From contig NZ_QTTN01000035.1 in the NCBI RefSeq assembly GCF_003386535.1, forward strand, positions 1-64,000: a stretch of DNA of 64,000 bases. The letters run 5' to 3'. The position numbers were made by a program, and so were the translations under genes. Below the pieces are notes generated by a model that had not been told where the DNA came from, ran no database searches, and saw only the letters and a program-made list of their open reading frames with translations. The stretch's first letter is position 1. Every line of letters begins with the position of its first letter. The DNA comes from Paenibacillus taihuensis. Its GTDB lineage: Bacteria; Bacillota; Bacilli; Paenibacillales; Paenibacillaceae. This document shows positions 1 to 6,181 of the stretch, one piece after another.

Positions 1-203
1 TTTCCCAACTCGACCATGCAGCCAAGTTGCATATCCGGTATTAGCATTCGTTTCCGAATGTTATCCCGGTCTCACAGGCAGGTTGCCTACGTGTTACTCA
101 CCCGTCCGCCGCTAACCTTACCCGAAGGTAAGATCCGCTCGACTTGCATGTATTAGGCACGCCGCCAGCGTTCGTCCTGAGCCAGGATCAAACTCTCCAT
201 AAA
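1..203 (-). rRNA. rrs: 16S ribosomal RNA, 5' end only (partial)
   Basis: The minus strand carries the universal 16S start (AGAGTTTGATCCTGGCTCAG at about 196-177), then the GACGAACGCTGGCGGCGTGCC segment. Further in are the conserved GGACGGGTGAGTAACACGT region and the V1/V2 hairpins, running off the left edge. Only about the first 200 nt of the gene are present. The 5' boundary is placed by comparison with the usual mature end just before the AGAGTTTGATC motif and may be off by a few bases. It is the first gene of an rRNA operon whose promoter lies at 370-399. Confidence 0.97.
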
Positions 204-302
204 GGCGAAATGGCGGAGCCATTTGCGCTAAATGAATTCGCTTGTTAGCTCATTCAAAAAACTAGCTTAATTGTATGACCTTTTGACAGGTCGCTCATTG
301 TT

Positions 303-322
303 CAGTTTTCAAGGAACAAATT
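303..322 (-). promoter_or_regulatory. rRNA leader, boxA-like antitermination element
   Basis: Read on the minus strand, the leader contains TTGTTCCTTGAAAACTGAAC. This closely resembles the boxA segment (NusB/S10 loading site) found ahead of Bacillus 16S genes. It sits about 100 nt upstream of the mature 16S end, between the promoter and the gene. The role is inferred from similarity to known rrn leaders. Confidence 0.6.
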
Positions 323-369
323 GTTTCTTTTTACTCTCGTGCGCCGTATGTCTCAGCGGCGACTTGATT

Positions 370-399
370 AATATATCACACCGTTAATAAACAATGCAA
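370..399 (-). promoter_or_regulatory. rrn promoter (sigma-A type)
   Basis: On the minus strand: -35 TTGCAT (399-394), 18 bp spacer, -10 TATATT (375-370) preceded by TG in an extended -10 position. An A/T-rich run just upstream (about 401-420) could act as an UP element. Expected transcription start is near 363, giving a leader of roughly 160 nt before 16S. Confidence 0.7.
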
Positions 400-444
400 C
401 CCTTTTTTTCATTTTTTTTATTCACATGTGAATTGACCTTTAAA

Positions 445-666
445 TCAGCGGTATGAGCGCATATTGAGCGCGTAACGGGACAGCTCTTTCGGGGAGGCGA
501 TACGGGCATACATCCGAAAAATCACTTTATAACGTTTAGCAATCGCGGTCTTAATATCACCGTCTAGCCGGGAATCGTTCAAGTCGAGTAGCATTTCGTC
601 GAGTTCTTTGCGGAGTACATAGTCTAGTTCTTTACATTCTTTGTCGTTGAACAATATTCCAAGCAT
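445..666 (-). CDS. Small conserved-looking protein of unknown function (73 aa)
   Basis: I do not recognise a named family. The 73-residue product is charged, mostly helical in character, has no membrane segment or signal peptide, and is rich in Leu, Arg, Asp and Glu. A GGAGG lies upstream (near 683) but 12 nt from the ATG, a little far. No better start exists in frame. It lies between the SpoIIM-family gene and the rRNA promoter and is separated from the former by a terminator, so it probably has its own promoter. Its ordinary codon use and amphipathic pattern favour a real gene, but the function is open. Confidence 0.6.
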   Translation of the reverse strand: MLGILFNDKECKELDYVLRKELDEMLLDLNDSRLDGDIKTAIAKRYKVIFRMYARIASPKELSRYALNMRSYR

Positions 667-706
667 AACCGATTGCGGCCTCCTTCTTTAAACTAGCCGA
701 TACAAA

Positions 707-737
707 ACGGCGGTCTCGCATGACACGAAACCGCCGC
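707..737 (-). terminator. Intrinsic terminator after the SpoIIM-family gene
   Basis: The inverted repeat GCGGCGGT / ACCGCCGT (8 bp stem) is followed on the minus strand by TTTTG. It lies 33 nt past the stop of the gene ending at 770 and would end that transcript before the 73-aa gene. Confidence 0.75.
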
Positions 738-769
738 TTTATTGTTATGCACAAAAATTGGTAATTTTA

Positions 770-1384
770 TTACTTTCCTAATAACCAGACTGTAACTGTA
801 CTTTCAATTAACGCTGCAAAGGCAAGCATGACAGTTAGTAAAACCATGACCGGAAGTGTTCGCATGACGAAACGTTCGAGCTCCTGCGACCAACCTGGTC
901 TTCTCGTTAGCAGCGCGCCGATGCCTTGGAGCATGATTTTGCCAAACCGCAGTCCATATGCGCATGCAATTACAATCGCGGCAAGCTCGATGATGCCGTG
1001 AGGAAGCAGCCCTTTAAAGACGATGGTAAATAACGTGTCTCCGCCCTGCTCCGCTGACTTATGAACCAAATAACCGATCATCATCCCGTTGATCGCCAAG
1101 AAGATGATGGGTACTATGCCGAAGATAGCTCCTATGTACATGACCAGAATGGCTTTAATGACGTTATTAAAGAAAATAAACACCATTAAGAATAATGTCG
1201 GGTGGCTGCTGGAATCGATATTTTGCGCGACGTTACGAAGTCCGCTCATCTGTCCTTGAATAAAGGCCTCGAGGTCCGGATTCGTAGCTCCAACAACCAT
1301 GCCTGCGAGCAGAAAGATCGTACTGAATGCAATATAATGCCGCATCATCTTCAGATGGCGGAATATTTCCTTGGGAGAGAACAT
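770..1384 (-). CDS. SpoIIM/DUF95-family membrane protein
   Basis: This 204-aa integral membrane protein belongs to the SpoIIM/DUF95 family. SpoIIM itself works with SpoIID and SpoIIP in septal peptidoglycan remodelling during engulfment. Several hydrophobic segments are visible: after an N-terminal FSPKEIFRHLK-type stretch, a pair in the middle (FLMVFIFFNNVIKAILVMYI, then IFGIVPIIFLAINGMMIGYL), one around GIIELAAIVIACAYGL and one at the C-terminus. The start at 1384 is chosen because AGAGGTG lies 8-9 nt upstream. Upstream in-frame starts at 1447 and 1501 lack a ribosome-binding site and would run into the pdaB promoter region. It diverges from pdaB. True spoIIM lies at another locus in B. subtilis, so this may be a paralogue with a related sporulation role; the exact job is inferred. 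Confidence 0.85.
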   Translation of the reverse strand: MFSPKEIFRHLKMMRHYIAFSTIFLLAGMVVGATNPDLEAFIQGQMSGLRNVAQNIDSSSHPTLFLMVFIFFNNVIKAILVMYIGAIFGIVPIIFLAINGMMIGYLVHKSAEQGGDTLFTIVFKGLLPHGIIELAAIVIACAYGLRFGKIMLQGIGALLTRRPGWSQELERFVMRTLPVMVLLTVMLAFAALIESTVTVWLLGK

Positions 1385-1450
1385 AAGTGCAAGCACCTCT
1401 TTAAGCAGTTTTTGGGCCGAGCTGTAATAAGTTGATGGTACGAGCATATC

Positions 1451-1466
1451 TTGTACTAGAACAAGC
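1451..1466. repeat. Near-palindrome in the spoIIM-like/pdaB divergent gap
   Basis: The 16 bp CTTGTACTAGAACAAG is almost its own reverse complement (CTTGTTCTAGTACAAG, two central-arm mismatches). It sits between the divergent starts at 1384 and 1494, just upstream of the pdaB ribosome-binding site. It could be an operator or a small mRNA hairpin. No regulator is identifiable from the sequence. Confidence 0.35.
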
Positions 1467-1493
1467 CTAATTAGAGGGGAGTGTACGAAAATA

Positions 1494-2300
1494 ATGAACA
1501 TGTTTTATGTAATGAACGGACGAAAGCTGAAACGTTATTTTCTAATGACAGTCGGGATTATCTTTGCTGCCGGCGTAATTTACGCAGAGAAGGACAATAT
1601 TACGGTGTTTGCCCCGGACCAGCCCGCGGCGATCTACAGTGTTCCGACGGATAAGAAAGTGGTTGCGCTGACGTTCGATATTAGCTGGGGTGAAAAGCGT
1701 ACGGAGCCGATTCTCGAGGTGCTGAAGGAAAAAGGGGTTAAGAACGTTACCTTCTTCCTCTCCTCCCCTTGGAGCCAGTCCCATCCGGATATTGTGAAGA
1801 AGATCGTCGATGCAGGGTATGAAATCGGAAGCCACGGCCATAAGCATGGCAATTATAGCACGTTCAGCGATGAGGAAATTCGCACTCAAATCGAAACGGC
1901 ACAAAACATCCTTACACAGGTAACCGGCAAAACTCCGTCCCTGATTCGCATGCCTAATGGCGATTTTGACAAAAGGGTCCTTCGTATTGCGGAACAAATG
2001 AACTATAAAGTCATTCAGTGGGATACAGATTCGCTCGATTGGATGAACATTGGCACGGAGAAAATCATTAACCGCGTTGTGAGCAAGGCTCATCCGGGCG
2101 ATATCATTCTCATGCATGCAAGCGACTCCGTAAAACAAACGCATGAAGCGCTGCCGGCCATCATTGACCAGCTGCGCAGCAAAGGCTATGAGTTTGTGAC
2201 GGTGTCCGAGCTGATCGCGCAAACGGAGCTGCAGGGCAAAACGGTGCAGGATAAAGCAACGATGTTCCATCAGCAGCTCGACGCTTCAGCAGAAAATTAA
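1494..2300 (+). CDS. pdaB: Polysaccharide deacetylase PdaB (sporulation)
   Basis: This is a NodB-fold polysaccharide deacetylase of the PdaB (YbaN) type. In B. subtilis PdaB is a sporulation protein needed to keep the spore stable late in development. The 268-aa product has an N-terminal membrane anchor (about residues 15-31), the family motif TFDISWG at 60-66 in place of the usual TFDDG, and the metal motif SHGHKHG at 113-119. It also has an RxPxG-like RMPNGDFD segment, WDTDSLDW, and a C-terminal ILMHAS histidine motif. The start at 1494 has AGAGGGGAG 12 nt upstream; the Met codons at 1500 and 1512 are alternatives. It is convergent with kbaA and divergent from the SpoIIM-family gene, the same neighbourhood as in Bacillus. 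Confidence 0.93.
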   Translation: MNMFYVMNGRKLKRYFLMTVGIIFAAGVIYAEKDNITVFAPDQPAAIYSVPTDKKVVALTFDISWGEKRTEPILEVLKEKGVKNVTFFLSSPWSQSHPDIVKKIVDAGYEIGSHGHKHGNYSTFSDEEIRTQIETAQNILTQVTGKTPSLIRMPNGDFDKRVLRIAEQMNYKVIQWDTDSLDWMNIGTEKIINRVVSKAHPGDIILMHASDSVKQTHEALPAIIDQLRSKGYEFVTVSELIAQTELQGKTVQDKATMFHQQLDASAEN

Positions 2301-2309
2301 TGTTATGAA

Positions 2310-2942
2310 CTAGACGGCCGGTTTCGCATTCGATGCGGAATCGGCTGTTTGCTCTTTGCGGACAAGACGGTGCAGCAGCAGGATTTGATAAGCGTTGCAA
2401 GCGAACATCGGAACAATCATGAAGAACATGGCATTAACGTTCGCTCCATCGCCCTGCAGCGCTTTCCACGACTCAATAACGGTAACGACCACTTGCAGGA
2501 ACAGCGTAGGAATAAACGCATTGTTGTTCGTAAGTTTTGATTTGTAATATGCCACTCCATATGCGGCAATTGCTAGTCCTAGCGGCAGTACCCAGAAAAT
2601 CCAACTATTTAAGGACGCGCGATCCTGATACAGCAAATAACCGATGCCTCCGAGGGCAAATAATACAGTGTAAGCTTGCAGCGCATTCCAGAGGTAGCCT
2701 TTGCGCAGAACGCTCAGGGCGATGTAATTCAGCGTCAAGTAAGAAAAGAAGCCCATTTGGCTGAATGCACCGAACAGCAGGCCGACGAGCGCCATCATGC
2801 CTGCATTAAAGCCTGCCGCTTCCACGCCGACAAAGCCGAACGAGCGGTCCGTCCACTGCATCATGCTGCCAACAATAGTTGTAACGACAGCGCCGACTGC
2901 CATTGTGCTCCAGAATAAGAAAAACCATTTTCGAATATTCAC
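2310..2942 (-). CDS. kbaA: KinB-signalling pathway activation protein KbaA
   Basis: This 210-aa polytopic membrane protein has about six hydrophobic helices and a short polar C-terminus. It matches KbaA by length, topology and exact position between gerD and pdaB. In B. subtilis KbaA promotes the KinB input into the Spo0A phosphorelay at the start of sporulation. The start is a GTG at 2942 with TAGGAGC about 9 nt upstream. The convergent pdaB stop lies 9 nt beyond its own stop, so the two genes almost touch. The perfect palindrome GCCGTTTAAACGGC (2984-2997) lies in its upstream region. Confidence 0.88.
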   Translation of the reverse strand: MNIRKWFFLFWSTMAVGAVVTTIVGSMMQWTDRSFGFVGVEAAGFNAGMMALVGLLFGAFSQMGFFSYLTLNYIALSVLRKGYLWNALQAYTVLFALGGIGYLLYQDRASLNSWIFWVLPLGLAIAAYGVAYYKSKLTNNNAFIPTLFLQVVVTVIESWKALQGDGANVNAMFFMIVPMFACNAYQILLLHRLVRKEQTADSASNAKPAV

Positions 2943-2983
2943 GTTAATTCAGCTCCTAAACAATTTGTGCGGGCAAGTATTAT

Positions 2984-2997
2984 GCCGTTTAAACGGC
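2984..2997. repeat. 14 bp perfect palindrome upstream of kbaA
   Basis: GCCGTTTAAACGGC is perfectly self-complementary and lies 42 nt upstream of the kbaA GTG start. A dyad of this kind is a common operator shape, or it could form a short hairpin in the kbaA leader. No binding protein can be named. Confidence 0.4.
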
Positions 2998-3066
2998 TTA
3001 TTTTTCAATCAAGTTTAATCATCCTTCATTGTACCACGCCACTTGCAAAAAGCTATGTCTCGTCCA

Positions 3067-3096
3067 TGATAATCCGATGAACATTGTCGCATACTA
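3067..3096 (+). promoter_or_regulatory. Possible sigma-G promoter of gerD
   Basis: TGATAA (3067-3072), a 17 bp spacer and CATACTA (3090-3096) resemble the sigma-G/sigma-F pattern, especially the -10 element. They lie about 45 nt upstream of the gerD start. gerD is known to be sigma-G dependent in B. subtilis. The assignment is by motif and homology only. Confidence 0.5.
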
Positions 3097-3140
3097 CAGC
3101 TAGAAAAAAGCCGTATTTTCAGAAGGGAGACAGTGCCAAT

Positions 3141-3839
3141 ATGCTCAAACGTTTGTCATGGGTAGGTGCCATCGCCATTATCGCATCACTATTGTCCGGC
3201 TGCGGGTCTGAGCCGACCAGCGCGTCCAGTGAGCCGATTAGTTATAAGGATATGAAATCGATGGTCATCGACATTCTTAAAACCGAGGATGCCCAAAAGG
3301 CGCTTCAGGAATCGGCCTCAGCAACTATAGGCAACAACGGTACCGGTGCACGAATTCTGTCCGTACAAGATCAGGAACAAATGCGGATGGCTGTAAAAGA
3401 AACGCTCGTATCACCGGAGTACAATAAAACGATCGAGAAATTGATGACAGATCCCCGCTTCGCTGGCGAGTTTGCGAAGGCAGTCAATAAGCAGAACAAG
3501 CAAATTCATAAGGATTTGCTGAAGGATCCGACTTATCAGAAGGATCTTATGCAAGTGATGAAGAGCCCTGAAATGGATAAAATGATTCTGGAAGTGCTGC
3601 AAAGCACGCAATATCGCAAGCAGGTCATGTCGATCATGCAGGAATCGATGCAAAGCCCGCTCTACCGCTTAGAAATTCTCGATCTGCTTAAAAAAGCCGT
3701 TCAAGAAGAACTTAAGCCGAAGCCTGATGAAAAAGTGACAAAGCAAAAGGATAGCGGCGGCGGTGAGGGTGACAGCGGCGGTGATAGTGGCGGCGACAGC
3801 GGCGGCGATGGTATGGGTGACTCCGGCGGCGGCGGTTGA
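3141..3839 (+). CDS. gerD: Spore germination lipoprotein GerD
   Basis: GerD is a spore inner-membrane lipoprotein that gathers nutrient germination receptors into the germinosome. The 232-aa product has a lipoprotein signal peptide (residues 1-20) ending in lipobox LLSGC with Cys21 as the lipidation site. A long helical, coiled-coil-like core follows, rich in Met, Gln and Lys, with repeating TDPRF/KDPTY/KSPEM/QSPLY phrases. The last roughly 30 residues are a Gly/Asp/Ser tail with repeated GDSGG units. The start at 3141 has GAAGGGAGA about 12 nt upstream; an upstream in-frame ATG at 3084 precedes the lipoprotein signal and is rejected. It is followed by a DnaA-box-like array and a bidirectional terminator. 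Confidence 0.93.
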   Translation: MLKRLSWVGAIAIIASLLSGCGSEPTSASSEPISYKDMKSMVIDILKTEDAQKALQESASATIGNNGTGARILSVQDQEQMRMAVKETLVSPEYNKTIEKLMTDPRFAGEFAKAVNKQNKQIHKDLLKDPTYQKDLMQVMKSPEMDKMILEVLQSTQYRKQVMSIMQESMQSPLYRLEILDLLKKAVQEELKPKPDEKVTKQKDSGGGEGDSGGDSGGDSGGDGMGDSGGGG

Positions 3840-3864
3840 TCCAATTCGAAAGTTATACAGGATA

Positions 3865-3975
3865 AGTGGATAAGTCGTGGATAAGGGAACTGGATAAGAG
3901 ACAGTGGTTAAGCGGCAGTGGATATACACAGGTGGATAAGTAATTGAATAAAGAAAAGCCAACATCTTATGCACA
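3865..3975. repeat. Array of DnaA-box-like elements behind gerD
   Basis: Six units of the form nGTGGATAAG occur in the same direction: AGTGGATAA 3865, CGTGGATAA 3876, ACTGGATAA 3889, AGTGGTTAA 3903, AGTGGATAT 3917, GGTGGATAA 3931. Start-to-start spacing is 11, 13, 14, 14 and 14 bp. Read on the minus strand these are TTATCCAC-type boxes with one or two mismatches to TTATNCACA. ATATACACA (3922-3930) is a one-mismatch plus-strand box. TTATGCACA (3967-3975), inside the terminator loop, is a perfect box. The array is non-coding and lies between the gerD stop and the terminator. DnaA binding is inferred from motif match only. Confidence 0.6.
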
Positions 3976-3997
3976 ATTGTGCAGGATGTTGGCTTTT
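3954..3997. terminator. Bidirectional terminator between gerD and salA
   Basis: The inverted repeat AAAGCCAACATC / GATGTTGGCTTT, flanked by A-runs and T-runs on both sides, can stop gerD (plus) and salA (minus) transcripts. Inside the loop is a second dyad, TGCACAATTGTGCA, so a nested hairpin is possible. The same loop holds the perfect DnaA-box sequence TTATGCACA. Confidence 0.85.
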
Positions 3998-4079
3998 TTA
4001 GTTGATGAAGGTGACGTGAAGGGTTAAGAGTGCAGTGCGTGTAGTGCAAAGGCGTGTAAGCAGTCCAGTGAGTTGTGGC

Positions 4080-5189
4080 TTACGCTTCACACTTCGCGAT
4101 AACAGAGTCAGCCACTTCCAAGTAGATGCGGCCCGTGTCTGTATCGGCTTTATATACGCATGGTGCAAAATCCGGCTCGGTCGCGAGGTTGTCCGGCGCG
4201 CCAAGCGGAATTTGGGCAAGCAGATCCGCGTTCAGCGACTCCGCCAGTCTCGCGCCGCCGCCGCGGCCAAACACGTACTCGTGCTCCCCGTCCTTGCTGA
4301 TGTAGTACGACATATTCTCAACGATACCGATAATTTCATGTTCGGTCTTGATTGCCATTGCGCCTGCTCGTGCAGCAACGAAGGCAGCTGTCGCATGCGG
4401 CGTCGTAACGATGATTTCCTTGCTCTGCGGAATCATCTGATGAACATCTAGCGCCACGTCGCCTGTGCCTGGCGGCAGGTCAAGCAGCAGGTAGTCCAGC
4501 TCGCCCCACTCGATCTCCGCGAAGAAATTGCGGAGCATCTTGCCGAGCATTGGACCACGCCATACGATCGGCGCATTGTCTTCAACGAAGAAGCCCATCG
4601 ACATCACTTTGACCCCGAATTTCTCAATCGGGATTACGCGTTCGTTCACGACCTCTGGGCGCTCCTCGATGCCCATCATATCGGGCACGCTGAAGCCGTA
4701 GATGTCGGCGTCGATAATGCCCACACGCTTGCCCCTGCGGGCTAAGGCGACCGCGAGATTGACGGTCACCGTGGACTTGCCGACGCCGCCCTTGCCGCTG
4801 GCGACGGCGATGAAGTGCGTCCCGCTGCTACCGCCGAGCAGCGGATTCGCCTCAAGGCCGGCCCCGTGACCACGTACGGGGCCCGCGCCGCCTGCCGCGC
4901 CTGCGGCGGAAGCGCCCGCAGCTGCTGCTGCGCCTGCGCTGCCGGCCGCCTGCGGCGCGGCCTCGCCGGACCGAAACCGGCAGTGCACGGTTTCGGCGCC
5001 GGCTGCGGTCAGCGCTTCGCGCAGAGCAGCCTCAAGCGCGCTCTCCGCGCTCGCGGCCGCACCGATGACCGTCATCGATACGTGACGGTCCTTCACTACA
5101 ACATCGCGGAAGGTAATCTGCGTGCCTTCCGCTTTATAAGGAGCCGCCACTGATTCGGCGGCTTCAATTACATTCTCACGGGTCAACAT
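4080..5189 (-). CDS. salA: Mrp/NBP35-family P-loop ATPase SalA
   Basis: SalA (YbaL) is a Mrp-type ATPase. In B. subtilis it acts as a regulator that lowers scoC expression and so raises exoprotease production; Mrp relatives carry Fe-S clusters. The 369-aa product has an N-terminal MIP18/DUF59-like domain (about 1-72), an Ala/Gly linker (about 76-123) and the ATPase core with Walker A GKGGVGKST at 132-140. Further motifs are DADIYGFSVP, LLLDLPPGTGD and the C-terminal GRGGGARLAE. The ENMSYYISKDGEHEYVFG segment lacks the CxxC cluster ligands of classical Mrp, as I recall for B. subtilis SalA too. The start at 5189 has GAGGAGA upstream; the longer frame to 5270 has no such site. The linker DNA (about 4860-4964) is very GC-rich. 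Confidence 0.9.
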   Translation of the reverse strand: MLTRENVIEAAESVAAPYKAEGTQITFRDVVVKDRHVSMTVIGAAASAESALEAALREALTAAGAETVHCRFRSGEAAPQAAGSAGAAAAAGASAAGAAGGAGPVRGHGAGLEANPLLGGSSGTHFIAVASGKGGVGKSTVTVNLAVALARRGKRVGIIDADIYGFSVPDMMGIEERPEVVNERVIPIEKFGVKVMSMGFFVEDNAPIVWRGPMLGKMLRNFFAEIEWGELDYLLLDLPPGTGDVALDVHQMIPQSKEIIVTTPHATAAFVAARAGAMAIKTEHEIIGIVENMSYYISKDGEHEYVFGRGGGARLAESLNADLLAQIPLGAPDNLATEPDFAPCVYKADTDTGRIYLEVADSVIAKCEA

Positions 5190-5318
5190 GTATATTCGTC
5201 TCCTCTTGTCCCTGATTTCAACATTAGTGCATATATGCTGTAAGTACTTGCTCTTATTATAACAAGACAATGCCCGCCTTCCAACCTCAGCACCGAATAA
5301 GCGAAGCCTTAAGCTCGT

Positions 5319-6086
5319 CTATCCTTTAGGCGCAGCTCCCCACTTCTCGCCCGCTGTGAAGCGCAGAACGCCTTGATAGATCGATGCTGCCACCTTCTTC
5401 TGATACTCGGCATCTGCCAGCCTGGAAGCCTCGCCTGGGTTCGATAAGAAGCCCACCTCAACGAGCGCGGTTGGTACATCTTGCATAGCCTTCAAGAGGT
5501 AGACGGTATTCACTGTGGCCGCAAGGCGATCCGTGTTGGCGAGATTTCGCCGTATTTCATCTTGAATTAGTGATGCGAGGACGGCGTTCTCCGGCATATT
5601 CGGATAGAAGAATGTCTGTGCGCCGGACCATTTAGGCGAAGGTATACTGTTCATGTGAATGCTCAGCAGCAGGCTTGCATGGTTGTCCTTCACGAATTGT
5701 GCCCGTTTCACCAAGTCCTGCGTTTTACGCTGGCTGATCTTCGAGGTTCCCTTGTCAGCAAGGTCGTAATCACCTTCTCGGGTCATCACGACAATTGCGC
5801 CGGCCTCCTGCAGATAATCCCGAAGCTGAAGAGCAATCGCGAGGTTCAAGTCCTTCTCCACAAGCCCCTGATTGCTAACCGCTCCTCCGTCCACTCCGCC
5901 GTGTCCCGCATCGATGGCGATCACTTTGCCGGATAGCGGCAGCGTCCAATACGTCCAGGTACGCGTAGCCGGCACTTCCTGCGTCAACAGGATCACGGTT
6001 AGCAGAACAGCGATGACACCTAGCGTAATGCGGACCGCGCCTCGATAGGTAATCCAGATGACGAAGCGTTTCCGAACTTTGGTCAT
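5319..6086 (-). CDS. cwlD: N-acetylmuramoyl-L-alanine amidase CwlD
   Basis: CwlD is the amidase that, with PdaA, makes muramic-delta-lactam in spore cortex, the mark recognised by cortex-lytic enzymes at germination. The 255-aa product has an N-terminal membrane helix or uncleaved signal (about 17-35) and an Amidase_3 domain. Zinc ligand His62 is in AIDAGHGG and Glu77 in LVEKDLN; SIHMNS and the C-terminal catalytic VEVGFLSNP motif are also present. The start at 6086 is chosen because GGGGTGG lies 8 nt upstream; upstream Met codons at 6110 and 6152 have no ribosome-binding site. That binding site is part of a terminator-like stem (6088-6172), which may matter for control. The order cwlD-salA-gerD-kbaA-pdaB is as in Bacillus. 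Confidence 0.93.
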   Translation of the reverse strand: MTKVRKRFVIWITYRGAVRITLGVIAVLLTVILLTQEVPATRTWTYWTLPLSGKVIAIDAGHGGVDGGAVSNQGLVEKDLNLAIALQLRDYLQEAGAIVVMTREGDYDLADKGTSKISQRKTQDLVKRAQFVKDNHASLLLSIHMNSIPSPKWSGAQTFFYPNMPENAVLASLIQDEIRRNLANTDRLAATVNTVYLLKAMQDVPTALVEVGFLSNPGEASRLADAEYQKKVAASIYQGVLRFTAGEKWGAAPKG

Positions 6087-6087
6087 A

Positions 6088-6172
6088 CAAAAAGCCACCC
6101 CAATCTCCATCCGATGATCATGCACAGAAGTTGTCCTGTGCTTCTTTATCATCCTATGGGACGAGGTGGCTT
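6088..6172 (-). terminator. Terminator-like long stem between sat and cwlD
   Basis: On the minus strand, AAGCCACC just after sat pairs with GGTGGCTT just before cwlD, enclosing about 65 nt with an inner hairpin (GCACAGGACAACTTCTGTGC). The 3' arm is followed by TTTTTG. It can end the sat transcript, and the same 3' arm contains the GGGGTGG ribosome-binding site of cwlD. The loop is long, so strength is uncertain. Confidence 0.55.
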
Positions 6173-6181
6173 GTTATGCTC

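Noticed and set aside
3851-3947. oriC-type replication origin at the DnaA-box-like array
   Set aside because: No dnaA or dnaN gene nearby and no extended AT-rich unwinding region; by gene order the true origin should lie off the right side.
4815-5153. Plus-strand frame opposite the salA linker
   Set aside because: The open frame comes from the GC-rich Ala/Gly linker; the peptide is Arg/Cys/Ala-rich noise with no start site.
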